From NCBI GenBank assembly GCA_944332505.1, contig CALVKC010000007.1:1-30561 (forward strand): a stretch of 30,561 nt of DNA, in the 5' to 3' direction. This document shows, in pieces, positions 1 through 8,956 of the stretch. A program made the position numbers and the translations under genes. Numbering within the stretch: the stretch's first letter is position 1; each line of letters begins with the position of its first letter. Below the pieces are notes generated by a model. That model saw only the letters and a program-made list of their open reading frames with translations, was not told the origin of the DNA and made no database searches. This stretch comes from an uncultured Bacilli bacterium (GTDB taxonomy: Bacteria; Bacillota_I; Bacilli_A; RF39; UBA660).

Positions 1-159
1 TCTTACAACCAGAGACGGACGGTTATGTTAAATTATGAAGTTTTAGCTAATATATATAAATCTCGAAAAGACCACAAACTTGATGAATGGAGAGATTTTT
101 GTAAATGGATTAAAACTCTCCCTTATAGTGAGTTAATTACGGGGGAATATGATGGATAA
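1..159 (+). CDS. 3' end of an unrecognised gene (partial)
   Basis: The reading frame is open from the first base to a TAA and gives 52 residues, including the stretch HKLDEWRDFCKWIKTLPYSE. I do not recognise the family. What shows is a basic, aromatic-rich helical tail with alternating charged residues, ending in a short acidic segment. The stop overlaps the start of the dUTPase gene by 11 bases, so the two are translationally linked and this gene probably belongs to the same nucleotide-metabolism or DNA-replication operon. It contains no TAG codon. The true start lies outside the window, or possibly at the in-frame ATG at position 25. The coding call is fairly safe because of frame, overlap and composition; the function is unknown. 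Confidence 0.6.
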   Translation, partial: SYNQRRTVMLNYEVLANIYKSRKDHKLDEWRDFCKWIKTLPYSELITGEYDG

Positions 160-1024
160 GGATAAAATTGTAAATATTTCAGAAGAAATAGAAAAAAACT
201 TAGGCGGAACAGATGGAGAATTAGTAGAAAATTTTGTAAAAATTCTTAGTTTACCAGATGAAGAATTTAATGCTATTGCTCCTATTTTTATTGACTCCCT
301 TGAAAAAGAAATGGCGATGCCAGAAAATATAATTGTATCTCAACAACTATTTAAAAAATCTGGAATGTCAATCGAGGAATTAAGAACTAATACAGCAGGA
401 TTTTTTGATAAGTTCGATAAAGAATATCTTGAAATTCTAGGTAAAGATAAAATTGATTTTCTTAAAAAGATTCTTTTTATTTATTTAAATGTTATTGAAA
501 CTAATGGGTATTTGGCTGGGCGCACTGTAAATATTCCTATTGAGCTTTGTAATGAAGATGCAAAAGTACCTACTTATGCAAGGGTTGGAGACGCAGGTCT
601 TGATGTATATTCAACTGAAGAAGTAGTGTTGGCGCCAGGTGAAAAACATCTTTTTAAAACTGGTATAAAAGTTCAGATTCCTGTTGGTTATGAGCTTGAA
701 GTAGTTCCTAAGAGTGGAATTAGTTTAAAGACAGGGCTAAAAATTAGCAATTCACCTGGGACCATAGATAGCGGTTATAGAGATGAAGTGGGCATTATTG
801 TAGAGAATAGTGAATCCCCTATTTTAAATATAGCATATCATTTTGAGGAAAATAAACCTATAATTGATAGTATTCTTCATGGAAAGAGTTATACTATTGA
901 AAAAGGTCAAAAAATTGCTCAACTAATTCTAAGAGAAATTCCAGTTGTAAATTTTCAAGTAGTAAATAAGATTGATAGTTCGGAAAATCGTGGCGGCGGA
1001 TTCGGGTCAACTGGTCTTAAATGA
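149..1024 (+). CDS. dut: dUTPase with an extra N-terminal helical domain
   Basis: Trimeric-type dUTP diphosphatase, which hydrolyses dUTP to dUMP and keeps uracil out of phage DNA. The five family motifs appear in order: GDAGLDVYS (about residue 147), PKSGIS, G-IDSGYRDEVGI, KGQKIAQLIL, and the glycine-rich RGGGFGSTG near the C-terminus. The usual enzyme is about 140-150 residues; this protein has 291, because about 125 residues of acidic, helical sequence precede the catalytic domain. I cannot assign that extension. Start ATG-ATG at 149 follows a GGGGGA ribosome site. The TGA stop overlaps the next start as ATGA. All six Gln codons are CAA or CAG and there is no TAG, unlike the gene downstream. 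The enzyme call is secure; the role of the N-terminal part is open. Confidence 0.93.
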   Translation: MMDKDKIVNISEEIEKNLGGTDGELVENFVKILSLPDEEFNAIAPIFIDSLEKEMAMPENIIVSQQLFKKSGMSIEELRTNTAGFFDKFDKEYLEILGKDKIDFLKKILFIYLNVIETNGYLAGRTVNIPIELCNEDAKVPTYARVGDAGLDVYSTEEVVLAPGEKHLFKTGIKVQIPVGYELEVVPKSGISLKTGLKISNSPGTIDSGYRDEVGIIVENSESPILNIAYHFEENKPIIDSILHGKSYTIEKGQKIAQLILREIPVVNFQVVNKIDSSENRGGGFGSTGLK

Positions 1025-1755
1025 GTAAAATAAAATATGAAGATATAAAGAAAGAAGTTGAGCAAATTGGATGGGAGTTAATCTCTGAAAGTTATAAGAA
1101 CTTAGATGATGAAATGATTTTTAAATGTCCAGAAGGACATACGGTATATAGTTCATGGAAAAAGATGAGGGCGCGCCCTGAATGTCCAACTTGTAAAAAT
1201 AACCAATATAAAGAATTAGATACTAAAGTTATTTCAAAGATAAAAGGTTAGAAAAGAATTTTAGCTTTAGATTAGGCTACAAGAGTAAGTGGTTGGTCAA
1301 TATTTGATGGGAATAAGCTAACTAAATATGGAAAGTTTAGAACAACTGGCGCGACTGAAGAAGAACGAATAAATTAGATAAGGTATTGGCTAATTAGTAT
1401 GATTGAAAATTGGAAGCCAGATGAAATTGGAATAGAAGATATTCATTTTCAAGGTGCAACTGCAACTGGCGCGCCAGTAGGAATTTTAACTTATAAAACA
1501 CTTGCTCATTTATAGGGTGTAGTAATAGACACATTATTTGATAATAAGATTCCCTTTTAGATTATATCACCATCCACTTGGAGAGAACATTGTAAGGTTA
1601 AAGGTAAGACTTCTCCTGATAAAAAGAAATCGATGTAGCGGAAAGTTAAAGAGCAATTTGATATAAGTGTAACTAATGACGAAGCAGATGCTATAGGAAT
1701 TGGGAAATATATGGCAGATACATTGGTTAAATGGGAAGCCACAAATTGGGAATAA
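1021..1755 (+). CDS. Zinc-ribbon / RuvC-like Holliday junction resolvase fusion (TAG-recoded)
   Basis: Predicted 244-residue protein read with TAG as Gln; six in-frame TAGs. Residues 1-76 hold a zinc-ribbon-like domain (C-x3-H then CPTC). From residue 78 a RuvC-type RNase H fold begins: KRILALDQATRVSGWSIF with the first catalytic Asp at about 84, IGIEDIHF with Glu at about 139, and TNDEADAIGIG with the last acidic pair at about 220-223. All expected acidic ligands are present, so the enzyme should cut branched DNA during recombination or before packaging. A TAG supplies the Gln of LALDQAT, which argues for TAG=Gln. The first TAG (1249-1251) lies exactly between the two domains. In the standard code only the 76-residue zinc-ribbon part would be made. 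Starts by ATGA overlap with dut; ends at TAA just before a terminator. Confidence 0.88.
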
Positions 1756-1765
1756 AACGGAAAAA

Positions 1766-1790
1766 GAGTGGATAGAATATCTATCCACTC
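1766..1790. terminator. Bidirectional hairpin terminator between convergent operons
   Basis: A perfect 10-bp stem (GAGTGGATAG / CTATCCACTC) with loop AATAT lies between the stop of the RuvC-like gene (1755) and the stop of the last - strand gene (1798). Read on the - strand the stem is followed by TTTTT, and on the + strand by a looser T-rich stretch, so it can end both transcripts. Confidence 0.85.
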
Positions 1791-1797
1791 CTTTCAT

Positions 1798-2085
1798 TTA
1801 CATTTTTTTTAATTTACGCTCTAAATTTTCGTACCAATCATTTAAATTATCTTTTAGTAAATCTTTTAAAGAGTTTTCTTCCATAGATTTATCGGCTTTA
1901 CATATTTGTTCAAATAACTACATTGTTTGAGGAAAGCTAACTGTTAATCTTTCTTTTGCAGCGGTACATAAGAATCTAGATACTTCTGGAGATGATTTCT
2001 CTAATTCTTTAGCCCAATCAAGCCACATATCAGAATCTTTTAAATCATCTGTCATCTTTTTATATAATGCTTTATATTTTAACAT
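1798..2085 (-). CDS. Small helical protein of unknown function
   Basis: Predicted 95-residue protein, rich in Lys, Leu, Asp and Glu and apparently all helical, ending in a basic ERKLKKM. One in-frame TAG, read as Gln. The start ATG follows GGAGAG at a normal distance, and the TAA stop lies a few bases from the convergent terminator, so this is the last gene of the long - strand operon. There is no signal peptide, transmembrane segment or recognisable motif. Similar small proteins sit at the ends of tail modules in gut phages, but I cannot give a role. Confidence 0.75.
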
Positions 2086-2097
2086 TTTACTCTCCAT

Positions 2098-2514
2098 TTA
2101 ACATAATTTAGTAATTACTATATTAACATTAGAGAAGGTAGCTGGTACACCAGTATTTACCAATGTTAAATTAACATTATTATCTACCGCACAACAAGAA
2201 GGTTTTACCTAAATGATTGTTGAGAAACTTAAACTTTCAATATCAGTTAAAGCAGTTGTTGAAGCCGCTGTAGTCAACGCACCTGGAACATTTACTCCAT
2301 TCTATTGTAACTATACTGTTATATCACCAACTGCTCCAGTTGCAGCAGCAATACCATTAAAAGTAACAAAATAGAAGCCTGGTTTATTTAGAGCAAATGT
2401 AGCAGAACCGGCTGAATGAGTAACAGTGCAACCTGTTTGTACAGAATTATTATTAAAGGTTATTGCCTCATTTGTTATAACTGCAAGACTTGTATTAGTA
2501 TAACTATTTACCAT
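2098..2514 (-). CDS. C1q/TNF-like beta-sandwich protein (possible virion decoration or fibre head)
   Basis: Predicted 138-residue protein with three in-frame TAGs, two of them close together in the middle, which would truncate it to 67 residues in the standard code. It is rich in Thr, Val, Asn and Ala and has the alternating pattern of a beta-sandwich: GYFV-like strand NKPGFYFVTFNG, then GDITVQLQWNGVNVPGA, and a closing strand NVNIVITKLC. This resembles the C1q/TNF/BclA C-terminal fold found on phage and spore surfaces. Three cysteines near the C-terminal third (including a CC pair) could form disulphides. ATG follows AGGAGTGA. It lies next to the Gly/Cys-rich gene, with which it probably functions on the particle. 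The fold assignment is an inference from pattern, not from a search. Confidence 0.7.
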
Positions 2515-2558
2515 TTTATATCACTCCTATGATACGGATTTGTACTCTTTAAGAGTGA

Positions 2559-3236
2559 TTAGTTGCAGCAGCAACCATTATTATATCCATATCCATTATA
2601 TGCAGCAGTATAAGGGCTGCAAGTAATGTAAGCAGGTTTAGCACATGGACGAAGTTCATTAATTAAAGTTTGAGTTTGAGCATTATTTTGGAGAGCTAAT
2701 TGAGCAGATTGCAACTCAGTACGGAGATTTTCAATCTTATCATTAGTCATAAAATCAATAATGCGCTGGAATCCTGCATTTTGAGAATCAATAATATCTC
2801 TAGTATTCATATTGTTATTAGTAACAATATCGCAAGTATTCTTAGCATTTTCATAACGAACTGCATCAATATTACGATTTGTTTCGCAGCAACAGTTCTA
2901 AGCGGCAAAACGATTTTCAGCAATAGCGGAATTTACTCCATTGAAACCTTGAAGAGCAGTTGTGTTTAAATCATAGAATCCACTACAAAGACCATTTTGA
3001 ACCCCCTAAATCTGTCTTTCAATGTTGTTCATTGTAAATCCATCGTACATTTCTGCTCTAGTAAGAGCACCATTCGCGCCAGCTCCGCCAAAACCTCCGA
3101 AACCACCGCCAAATGCGCTAAAAGCCCACATCCATACTAGATACACGAAGGGATTTTCCCACATTCCGTCATTGAAGCAATTTCTATTATTATTTGTTAA
3201 AGCCAATACATCGGCTGCAGATAGGCCATTATCCAT
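2559..3236 (-). CDS. Gly-rich / Cys-rich gut-phage protein of unknown function
   Basis: Predicted 225-residue protein with two in-frame TAGs. It has three parts: an N-terminal segment with a hydrophobic, aromatic stretch (FVYLVWMWAFSAF) running into a glycine-rich GGGFGGFGGAGANG; a helical middle (about residues 75-190) with NCCCET; and a C-terminal tail rich in Tyr, Asn and Cys ending GCCCN. The architecture (Gly-rich start, NCCCET box, coiled middle) matches a family I recall as common next to tail and lysis genes of gut Firmicute phages, still without a known role. The hydrophobic stretch could insert in a membrane. ATG follows AGGAGG. In the standard code it would appear as two separate short ORFs. 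Confidence 0.78.
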
Positions 3237-3264
3237 TTTACAGGCCTCCTATTATTATTTATTT

Positions 3265-3281
3265 CTTCGTTTAAAACGAAG
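3265..3281. repeat. Short inverted repeat at a gene junction
   Basis: CTTCGTTT and AAACGAAG form a short hairpin that contains the stop codon of the Met/Asn-rich gene and lies about 30 bases before the start of the next gene. Neither strand has a proper T-run after it, so it may be an mRNA-processing or stabilising hairpin rather than a terminator. Confidence 0.4.
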
Positions 3282-3552
3282 ATTGTTTCAATTGTTTTAT
3301 AAAATTTAATCCCGACTAGATGTCGTTCTCCGCCATTCCCTATTGTCTCGCTTTCTAAGCTAATTGAGATAACATATTGTCATCTATATTTGGTAAATAC
3401 TAACGAAACTAATTCTAATTAATAGACATATTTCCACTTGGCATCATATTATTCATCATTTGCGCCATTGGATTTCTAGGCATAGTACCTATTCCAGGAC
3501 CACTTTGCCTCATCATATTCATCATAACCGAAAAAGGATTAGATGAGTTCAT
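3271..3552 (-). CDS. Small Met/Asn/Gln-rich protein of unknown function
   Basis: Predicted 93-residue protein with six in-frame TAGs, the highest density in the window: half of its 12 Gln residues are TAG-encoded. The N-terminal half is Met-, Asn- and Pro-rich and low in complexity (MMNMMRQSG, MMNNMMPSG). The C-terminal half looks helical (NIDDNMLSQLAQKARQQG). In the standard code no ORF longer than about 45 codons would remain, so the gene would be missed. ATG follows GGAGG at a suitable distance and the start overlaps the end of the upstream gene by 14 bases, which supports real translation. No family recognised. Confidence 0.65.
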
Positions 3553-3967
3553 TTATTTTTCCTCCACTACTACTCTTTTTCAATTCGCTAATTTCATTTT
3601 CAAGATTATTTATTTTTTCTCTTTGTTTTTGAAATTCTGTAACTAATGCGTTAAGGACATCTTGCTAATTACTCGAAGTTGAATTGGATTTTATATTTTG
3701 ATTTGAATTTGAGTTATTATCATATGGAGTAATTTTATATGCCATAAACATAGGATTTCCATTTTGTATTGATTTTAAATATAGAAGTCCTTCTGACAAA
3801 CATAATGCCATTGATAATCCACTGCTCATAGGTACATTTGCTACTTCTAAAGAGTTATTAATAGTGTAAACGTTACCTTGCGGCTGAGGAAATAATTGTT
3901 GTGGTTGATACTGTCCCATTGACTATGCCTATTGATTATATGGAAATTGGTAGTTATTATTTGTCAC
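3539..3967 (-). CDS. Gln/Asn-rich protein with C-terminal coiled coil, unknown function (GTG start)
   Basis: Predicted 142-residue protein. I chose the GTG at 3965-3967 because it follows a full AGGAGGTGG and is in frame, passing two TAGs (read as Gln) before the first ATG at 3919. The N-terminus is rich in Gln, Asn, Tyr and Pro (YQPQQLFPQPQG). The middle is a compact domain with LSMALCLSEGLLYLKSIQNG. After an Asn/Ser linker comes a coiled coil (about residues 100-130, FQKQREKINNLENEISELKK). A third TAG lies before the coiled coil, so standard-code reading would lose that domain. A coiled coil at the end is typical of small virion or scaffold proteins that oligomerise, but I recognise no family. 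Confidence 0.68.
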
Positions 3968-3974
3968 TACTTTT

Positions 3975-3983
3975 CCACCTCCT
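3975..3983 (-). promoter_or_regulatory. Strong ribosome binding site that decides a GTG start
   Basis: On the - strand this reads AGGAGGTGG and ends seven bases before the GTG at 3965-3967. No other Shine-Dalgarno sequence fits the downstream ATG at 3919, so the GTG is the better start and puts two TAG codons at the beginning of the gene. Confidence 0.65.
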
Positions 3984-4093
3984 TTACTCTCCTATTAATA
4001 AGTAAACTATGAGAAATATTATTTTAAAAATTTGGTGTAAATTTGTAAGTTCATATATTTTATATAAATACTGTTAAATTATTTTGTTTATAA

Positions 4094-4966
4094 TTAACTA
4101 AGTCTTTTCCACATATAAACTGTTATATAAGGGGGAAGAACCGTATATGAGTCTAAAGCTGAGTCAGTATTTCCATGAGAGTGAGAGTTTCCAGAACCAG
4201 CGGTATCGGTAGAGCCAGAATAACTGCCTGTATTTCCAGAATATGTAGATACTGAACCAGAAATAGTATGAGAGTGCGAACCATCAGACCGTGCAGTAGC
4301 TGATAGACTATGTGTATGGTTACCTGCGATGTTCAATGTTTGGTATCCCCAAGACCTACCAGATGCAGGATAAGCTAGTACGTTTCTATGATTAGAAATT
4401 TTTAACCATCCATTACCTGTACCTGTTCCGTATCCTAGCATATCTATAGTACCTTGAAGACCTGATGACATTTGAGCAACACCAGTAACATCATGTGTAT
4501 GAGATCCGGCCGAGCTACAGCTGAAAGTATCACTATGTGTATGACTCATGGTATGACTATGTGACATACTATGAGAATGACTAGGTATTTCAGAAGTAGT
4601 CAATGTGTGTCCACTAGTTGTATGAGTATGAGCTAAATTTAAACTAGCGGTCCCGCCAGTCTTTTCAACGGTACTAAAATTAGTATTACTTCCATCAACT
4701 GCAATTAAAGTTCTTCCAGTACCAAATGCCTCCCAAGTTCCTCCTAAATAAGTCCCTGGATTAGCAGAATTAATCGTAATAAAAATACTATTGATTGGAA
4801 AAGCAGTATTTACAATTTCTTCTTTGCTTGTTCCGATCTAAATAATTTCATCCTCACATCTTATATACAACTTTTTTGCTACTTTATCAAAACCTAATTG
4901 TAATTTTTCTAAATTAGAAGTAGTGGGAGTAGAACTCCCACTTTTTACCGTTATTACATTTGCCAT
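4094..4966 (-). CDS. Tail collar / receptor-binding tip protein with His repeats
   Basis: Predicted 290-residue protein with one TAG (about residue 43). It matches the phage tail-collar (T4 gp12-like) layout: a PGTYLGGTWEAFGTGRTLIAVD motif region, then long His/Ser/Thr repeats (HSHSMSHSHTMSHTHS and others), and the typical end PPYITVYMWKRLS. HxH repeats in such proteins bind iron or zinc along the axis of a trimeric needle. The protein is expected at the tip of a tail fibre or baseplate. TAATG overlap with the upstream gene couples translation; GAGGTGG precedes the ATG. A perfect hairpin lies in the first codons. Confidence 0.88.
4922..4942 (+). terminator. Hairpin with T-run on the antisense strand, inside the collar gene start
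   Basis: AGTGGGAGT and ACTCCCACT form a perfect 9-bp stem with loop AGA, followed on the + strand by TTTT. It overlies the first 10-15 codons of the - strand collar gene. As a terminator it would only stop + strand (antisense) transcription; in the sense mRNA it is a hairpin just after the start codon. It may be a chance product of the Ser/Thr-coding repeat. Confidence 0.35.
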
Positions 4967-5361
4967 TATTCCACCTCGGTCATTTTAAAAATAACCTCTA
5001 ATTCAGACAAAGTTAGGCCAACTTGCTCTAGCTAATCTAAAGTAGCAGAAGGTAATTTAATTTTATTAAAATCAACCTCAGTAGAATTTAATTCATTTAT
5101 AGCCCTCTCACATTCAGAAATTTTATCTTTGATAATCATATAACTAGAATTATCATCAGACATCTTTAACTTTCCATCTTCTGTTTTTTCACAATAAAGA
5201 TTCAAAATTTTATTAAATTCATCTTGGTAAAATTTACAATTATTTTGATTTTGTTCATTTATTTTCATAAAAGCATAAGCCAACTTAATTGGAATAACCT
5301 TTGCTTTTGTTTTATTATATAAGTCCTAAAACGCCAAACATTCTGTTAAAAGAATTTTCAT
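4966..5361 (-). CDS. DUF1617-like small phage protein
   Basis: Predicted 131-residue protein with two TAGs (about residues 12 and 107). The N-terminal half (MKILLTECLAFQDLYNKTKA, then IPIKLAYAFMKINEQNQ) resembles the DUF1617 family: a short strand, then helices with a conserved lead-in P-I-K-x-A-Y-A-x-x-K. The rest is helical and acidic. Family members lie among tail and lysis genes of Firmicute phages; function unknown. ATG follows AGGAGG. It is the first gene after the consensus promoter at 5391-5420, and its stop overlaps the collar start (TAATG). Confidence 0.72.
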
Positions 5362-5390
5362 TAAAATCCTCCTTTTACTCCTTTTATTAT

Positions 5391-5420
5391 ATTATAACAT
5401 ATTGACTTTTACTCTGTCAA
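5391..5420 (-). promoter_or_regulatory. Consensus sigma70/sigmaA promoter
   Basis: On the - strand a perfect TTGACA (5415-5420) and a perfect TATAAT (5391-5396) are separated by 18 bases. The promoter lies between the stop of the adhesin gene (5422) and the DUF1617-like gene, and should add host-polymerase transcription of the small genes down to 1798. Confidence 0.75.
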
Positions 5421-5421
5421 A

Positions 5422-8400
5422 TTACCAGCTGCCGCCAGAAATTATTGCACCGTCAATAGTTTTATTCTTTAAATCAATTTCAATAGTCTAATTGCCATTA
5501 GTATCATATCCAATTAAGGTTCCATTTTTAACATTTATTATAATATTAAAAGCCTCACCCTAATCATTAGTACCACTAAATTTTATTTTATCTCTCATAG
5601 CAAAGTCAGAAACTACAAAAATTTCATCTTCAGCAGCGTCAAAAGTATTCGTATTAATTCCTACGTGCTATGCGCGATGTGATACAGTAGGCGCATCAGC
5701 GTAATAAGTTATAACTGAAGAATAGGTTGTGTTAGTTGCTACATTTTCAAAGCCATTAATTGTACTAGTTCCTAACCCAGTTGAAGTTATAAAAGTTAAA
5801 CGTGCATATAGCTTTGTATTTAAGAATTGAGATGGTAAAATGTCTGTTGAAATAGTAATTGGTAAGCCATCATTTGTACCAATACTTTCAAAACTAGTGG
5901 TGCTACCATAATCAATAGAAGTAATACCATAATTGCTACTATCGGTATTTCCAAAATTACCATCTAAACAGTATTCAAGACTAATGCGAGCCTTTTTAGT
6001 ATATGTCTAGTTATTAACCGAAATTGTTCTTTCAAAATTAGGATACTAAGTATAAGTATATACTGAACTATTTACAAAGCGTGAGCCGCCCAAGTCTGGA
6101 ATTGTATAAGTAAATTTTAATTTATTGTCTGTATCATCTAGGTCGGTGCTAATTAAGTTAATAGTTGCATTTTGAATACGACAACCAATTAAATAAGTTT
6201 CAGAATATTTATAAGCTGAGAGATTATTTTTACTATCAACTGCGGCCACCGCAAAGATTAAAAATTTATTCTATGTATAAGAAGATAAAGGATAAAACAT
6301 ACTAACTTCATTATTATCTATTGTAACTTCGTCTAAAGAATAAGTTTTTAATAGCTCAAAATTCCCAGTGGGATAATTAGCATCATAAGTAATTGAAGGT
6401 TTATTATCTAGTCTACTAACAAAAATTCTATAACCAGTTATATCATCGTTATAATCAGTGGCTTTATTAAACTTAAAGTAGACTGCTTCACCGGGGTTGA
6501 ACATTCTCTCATTTGCTATATTAGCATCTCCGGTGGTAGCTGTACTAGCCATCTTTACGTCACTATTATTGTTAGTATATCTAATACCTAGACTAATTCT
6601 TTCTCCTTCTACAAATTGAGGAGCTTCAATGAACTTAATTTGTGTATTATTACTACTATTAATAGTAGATGTCATACCAGCACTGTCTCTTGCATAGATA
6701 CGATATCGGACTGTTGTAAAATCACTATTCCAAACAGTATCATTTGGATTGTCTTTTAGAGAAGCGTTTTTTAATAAAGTATTTATCTATTCAGCAGTTA
6801 AAGTAAATGTAACTGTATCACCACTAGTTGTAGTAGGATCAACATTTGTTAAAATTGGAATTGTTAGACCTTTCTATTCAATATAAGCATCTATGGTATA
6901 AGTAACAGGGTTATCACTTACAGCTTTAACTGAAGAAAAAGTTATTCCAGTTGTATTAGTGTAAGGTCGAATTGTTACTAATCCATCTTCTTCTGGACCA
7001 GTCACACTAAATACTTCATTACTAAGTTCAGGACCGTATCCCCGATATAAAGATTGAGTATAAATAACATCCTAAATTCGACCTGCTTTATCGGTGAGAC
7101 GAACTCCAAAACGGTAATACTATCCAGGAGTAAAATTAGCTGTAACTGTTTTTGTATTAATTCCAGCAGAAGTTGCAGAGCCTTTAATTCCAGATAAAGT
7201 TGTACTACCCCAAGAGTTATTATTACTACTAGCCTAATAGATTACCTCTGTTGATTCTATATATGGATTACCACTATTAATTGTTGGGTTTGTCCATTTT
7301 ATATCTATACTATTGGAGAAGTATCCATCTGCTAACCCTTCATCAGTAGCAGTAACGTTATTTATGGTTGGCCTATTTAAATCACTAGGAACCTAAAATA
7401 CTTCATCTGAATAAGTATAACTAGAATTTCCGTATTCATTTGAAAAGCGTGCTCTTACTTTAAAGTAATAGCCAGGATAACTAGTTGAGAACCCACTTGG
7501 AATAGAAGCTGCTACATATCCAGAAGTTACAGTAGGAACATTAGTTGTTCCAACCGCATAAGCTGACCCGCCATTATTGGCAACTGTTGAATATGAAGTG
7601 CTATACATAATCTATACATACACATCATCTGGATAATATTCTCCTGAGCTACCACTACCAAAATACACCCAAGCTGAAGATGGTAAATAAAGATTAGCAT
7701 TACTATTGCCTTTTATACCATCTACAGTTTTGCCATTAACATAAACATCAGATGGCGCGGGTGGTGGATAAGAATAAACTGTAATATACTTAGAATAGAT
7801 ACTACTAGTTGCAGTTTCTCCATTTTTACTATTCCAAGCATAGCAATAGAAATATCCACTTTCATCTGGATAAAAATAAATTGTATTATTAGTTGTATAA
7901 GTATATGAAGAACTACCTGGCGTTTTGTAATAAAGTCTATCTGCATTATAACTTACTGTTGCTTTAATCTAATCTCCAGCATTAACACTTGTAGCACTAA
8001 AGGATACTGTAGGTTTAGAAGGGGTTTCGGGACCTGGGGGGTCTGAAATACTACAGGAACCAAAAGCCGTAGAAATACTTGAATTGTAAGTGTTTAAATA
8101 AGAAGATAATGTTACCATCTTTAAAACTAAAAAGTTATTTTTTCTTCCACTATCTATTGCTAATTCGAAATCGGAGCCAGATGTGCTGCTTGTAGTATAG
8201 GTACCAGTGTATGGCCAGCCAGAAGTGGTAGTTGGAGCATATTCTGGAAATCCATAATAACCCCAATAAAGTTTATAACCCTTTATAGACATATTATTAC
8301 CAGCTTGTGCCCCCTCAAAACTAACTTTAACTATCTATCCAGCATATGAACTACTAGGAGTTATAGTAATTTTAGTTGGTGCAGTACACTTTGTATAAGT

Positions 8401-8940
8401 TATTTGAGCCGGTAATGTTAAACTTATATTGCCAGAAGAATCAACTGTGACACCACTTGAGCTAGTTAAACCATGACTTTTGTGCCAATAAGCTCCAGCA
8501 TAAGGAAAAGTTAACCCCCAAAGAAACTCAGAAACCTGGCTATTATCTGCGGGAGGATTATTAAAACCCGCAGCTATTGATATAGTTTTAGACTAGGTAG
8601 CAGTATAAGTAACTGTATGTGTTACAGCTGGGAAGGTTGTCCAAGAACTTGTTATATAATAGTCTCCTCCATAGGTATTCTTATTATTTATCATTTTTTT
8701 AACGCCATTTATGATAATATAGTCATCCCCAAAGGCGTTACTTCCATGACCGTAATAAGTACCATAACCGTCTCCTCTTTTTACAGACATTTTTGTAGTA
8801 AAGGTGGCGGTAGCTGTAGTACCACTTACACTAATAGTATAACTTCCCTCAATTTTCATACTCTAATTTCCAATAGAGTTCTAATTTCCAGTTCCAGTAC
8901 CACTGCCAAAATACCAAACTTCAGCCGAAAAATTAGGCAT
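5422..8940 (-). CDS. Large Fn3/Ig-like tail adhesin (1172 residues)
   Basis: One continuous frame when TAG is read as Gln (about 18 TAGs); I checked the joins between the TAG-free blocks codon by codon and found no TAA or TGA. The protein is built of beta-sandwich modules rich in Thr, Ser, Tyr and Asn. Several look like fibronectin-III or Ig-like domains, for example YYFKVRARFSNEYGNSSYTY, YYRFGVRLTDKAGR, and GYFYCYAWNSKNGE. The N-terminus (MPNFSAEVWYFGSGTG) has no signal peptide. The C-terminal domain (about the last 70 residues) ends IDGAIISGGSW. ATG follows GGAGATGA. Position after Dit and hub makes it a tail fibre or host-binding adhesin; Fn3-like modules on phage tails are thought to bind surface sugars. 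The exact ligand cannot be told. Confidence 0.85.
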
Positions 8941-8956
8941 TTTTTATCATCTCCTT

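Noticed and set aside
2543..2555. Short palindrome ACTCTTTAAGAGT as a terminator before the C1q/TNF-like gene
   Set aside because: The stem is only five or six bases and lacks a T-run on either strand.
4021..4048. Possible - strand promoter (TTACAA, 16 bases, TAAAAT) in the 126-base gap before the GTG-start gene
   Set aside because: Both hexamers are imperfect and the gap is very AT-rich, so such matches are expected by chance.
4094..8940. Diversity-generating retroelement target in the collar or adhesin gene
   Set aside because: No reverse transcriptase, template repeat or Asn-rich variable C-terminal copy is visible in the window.
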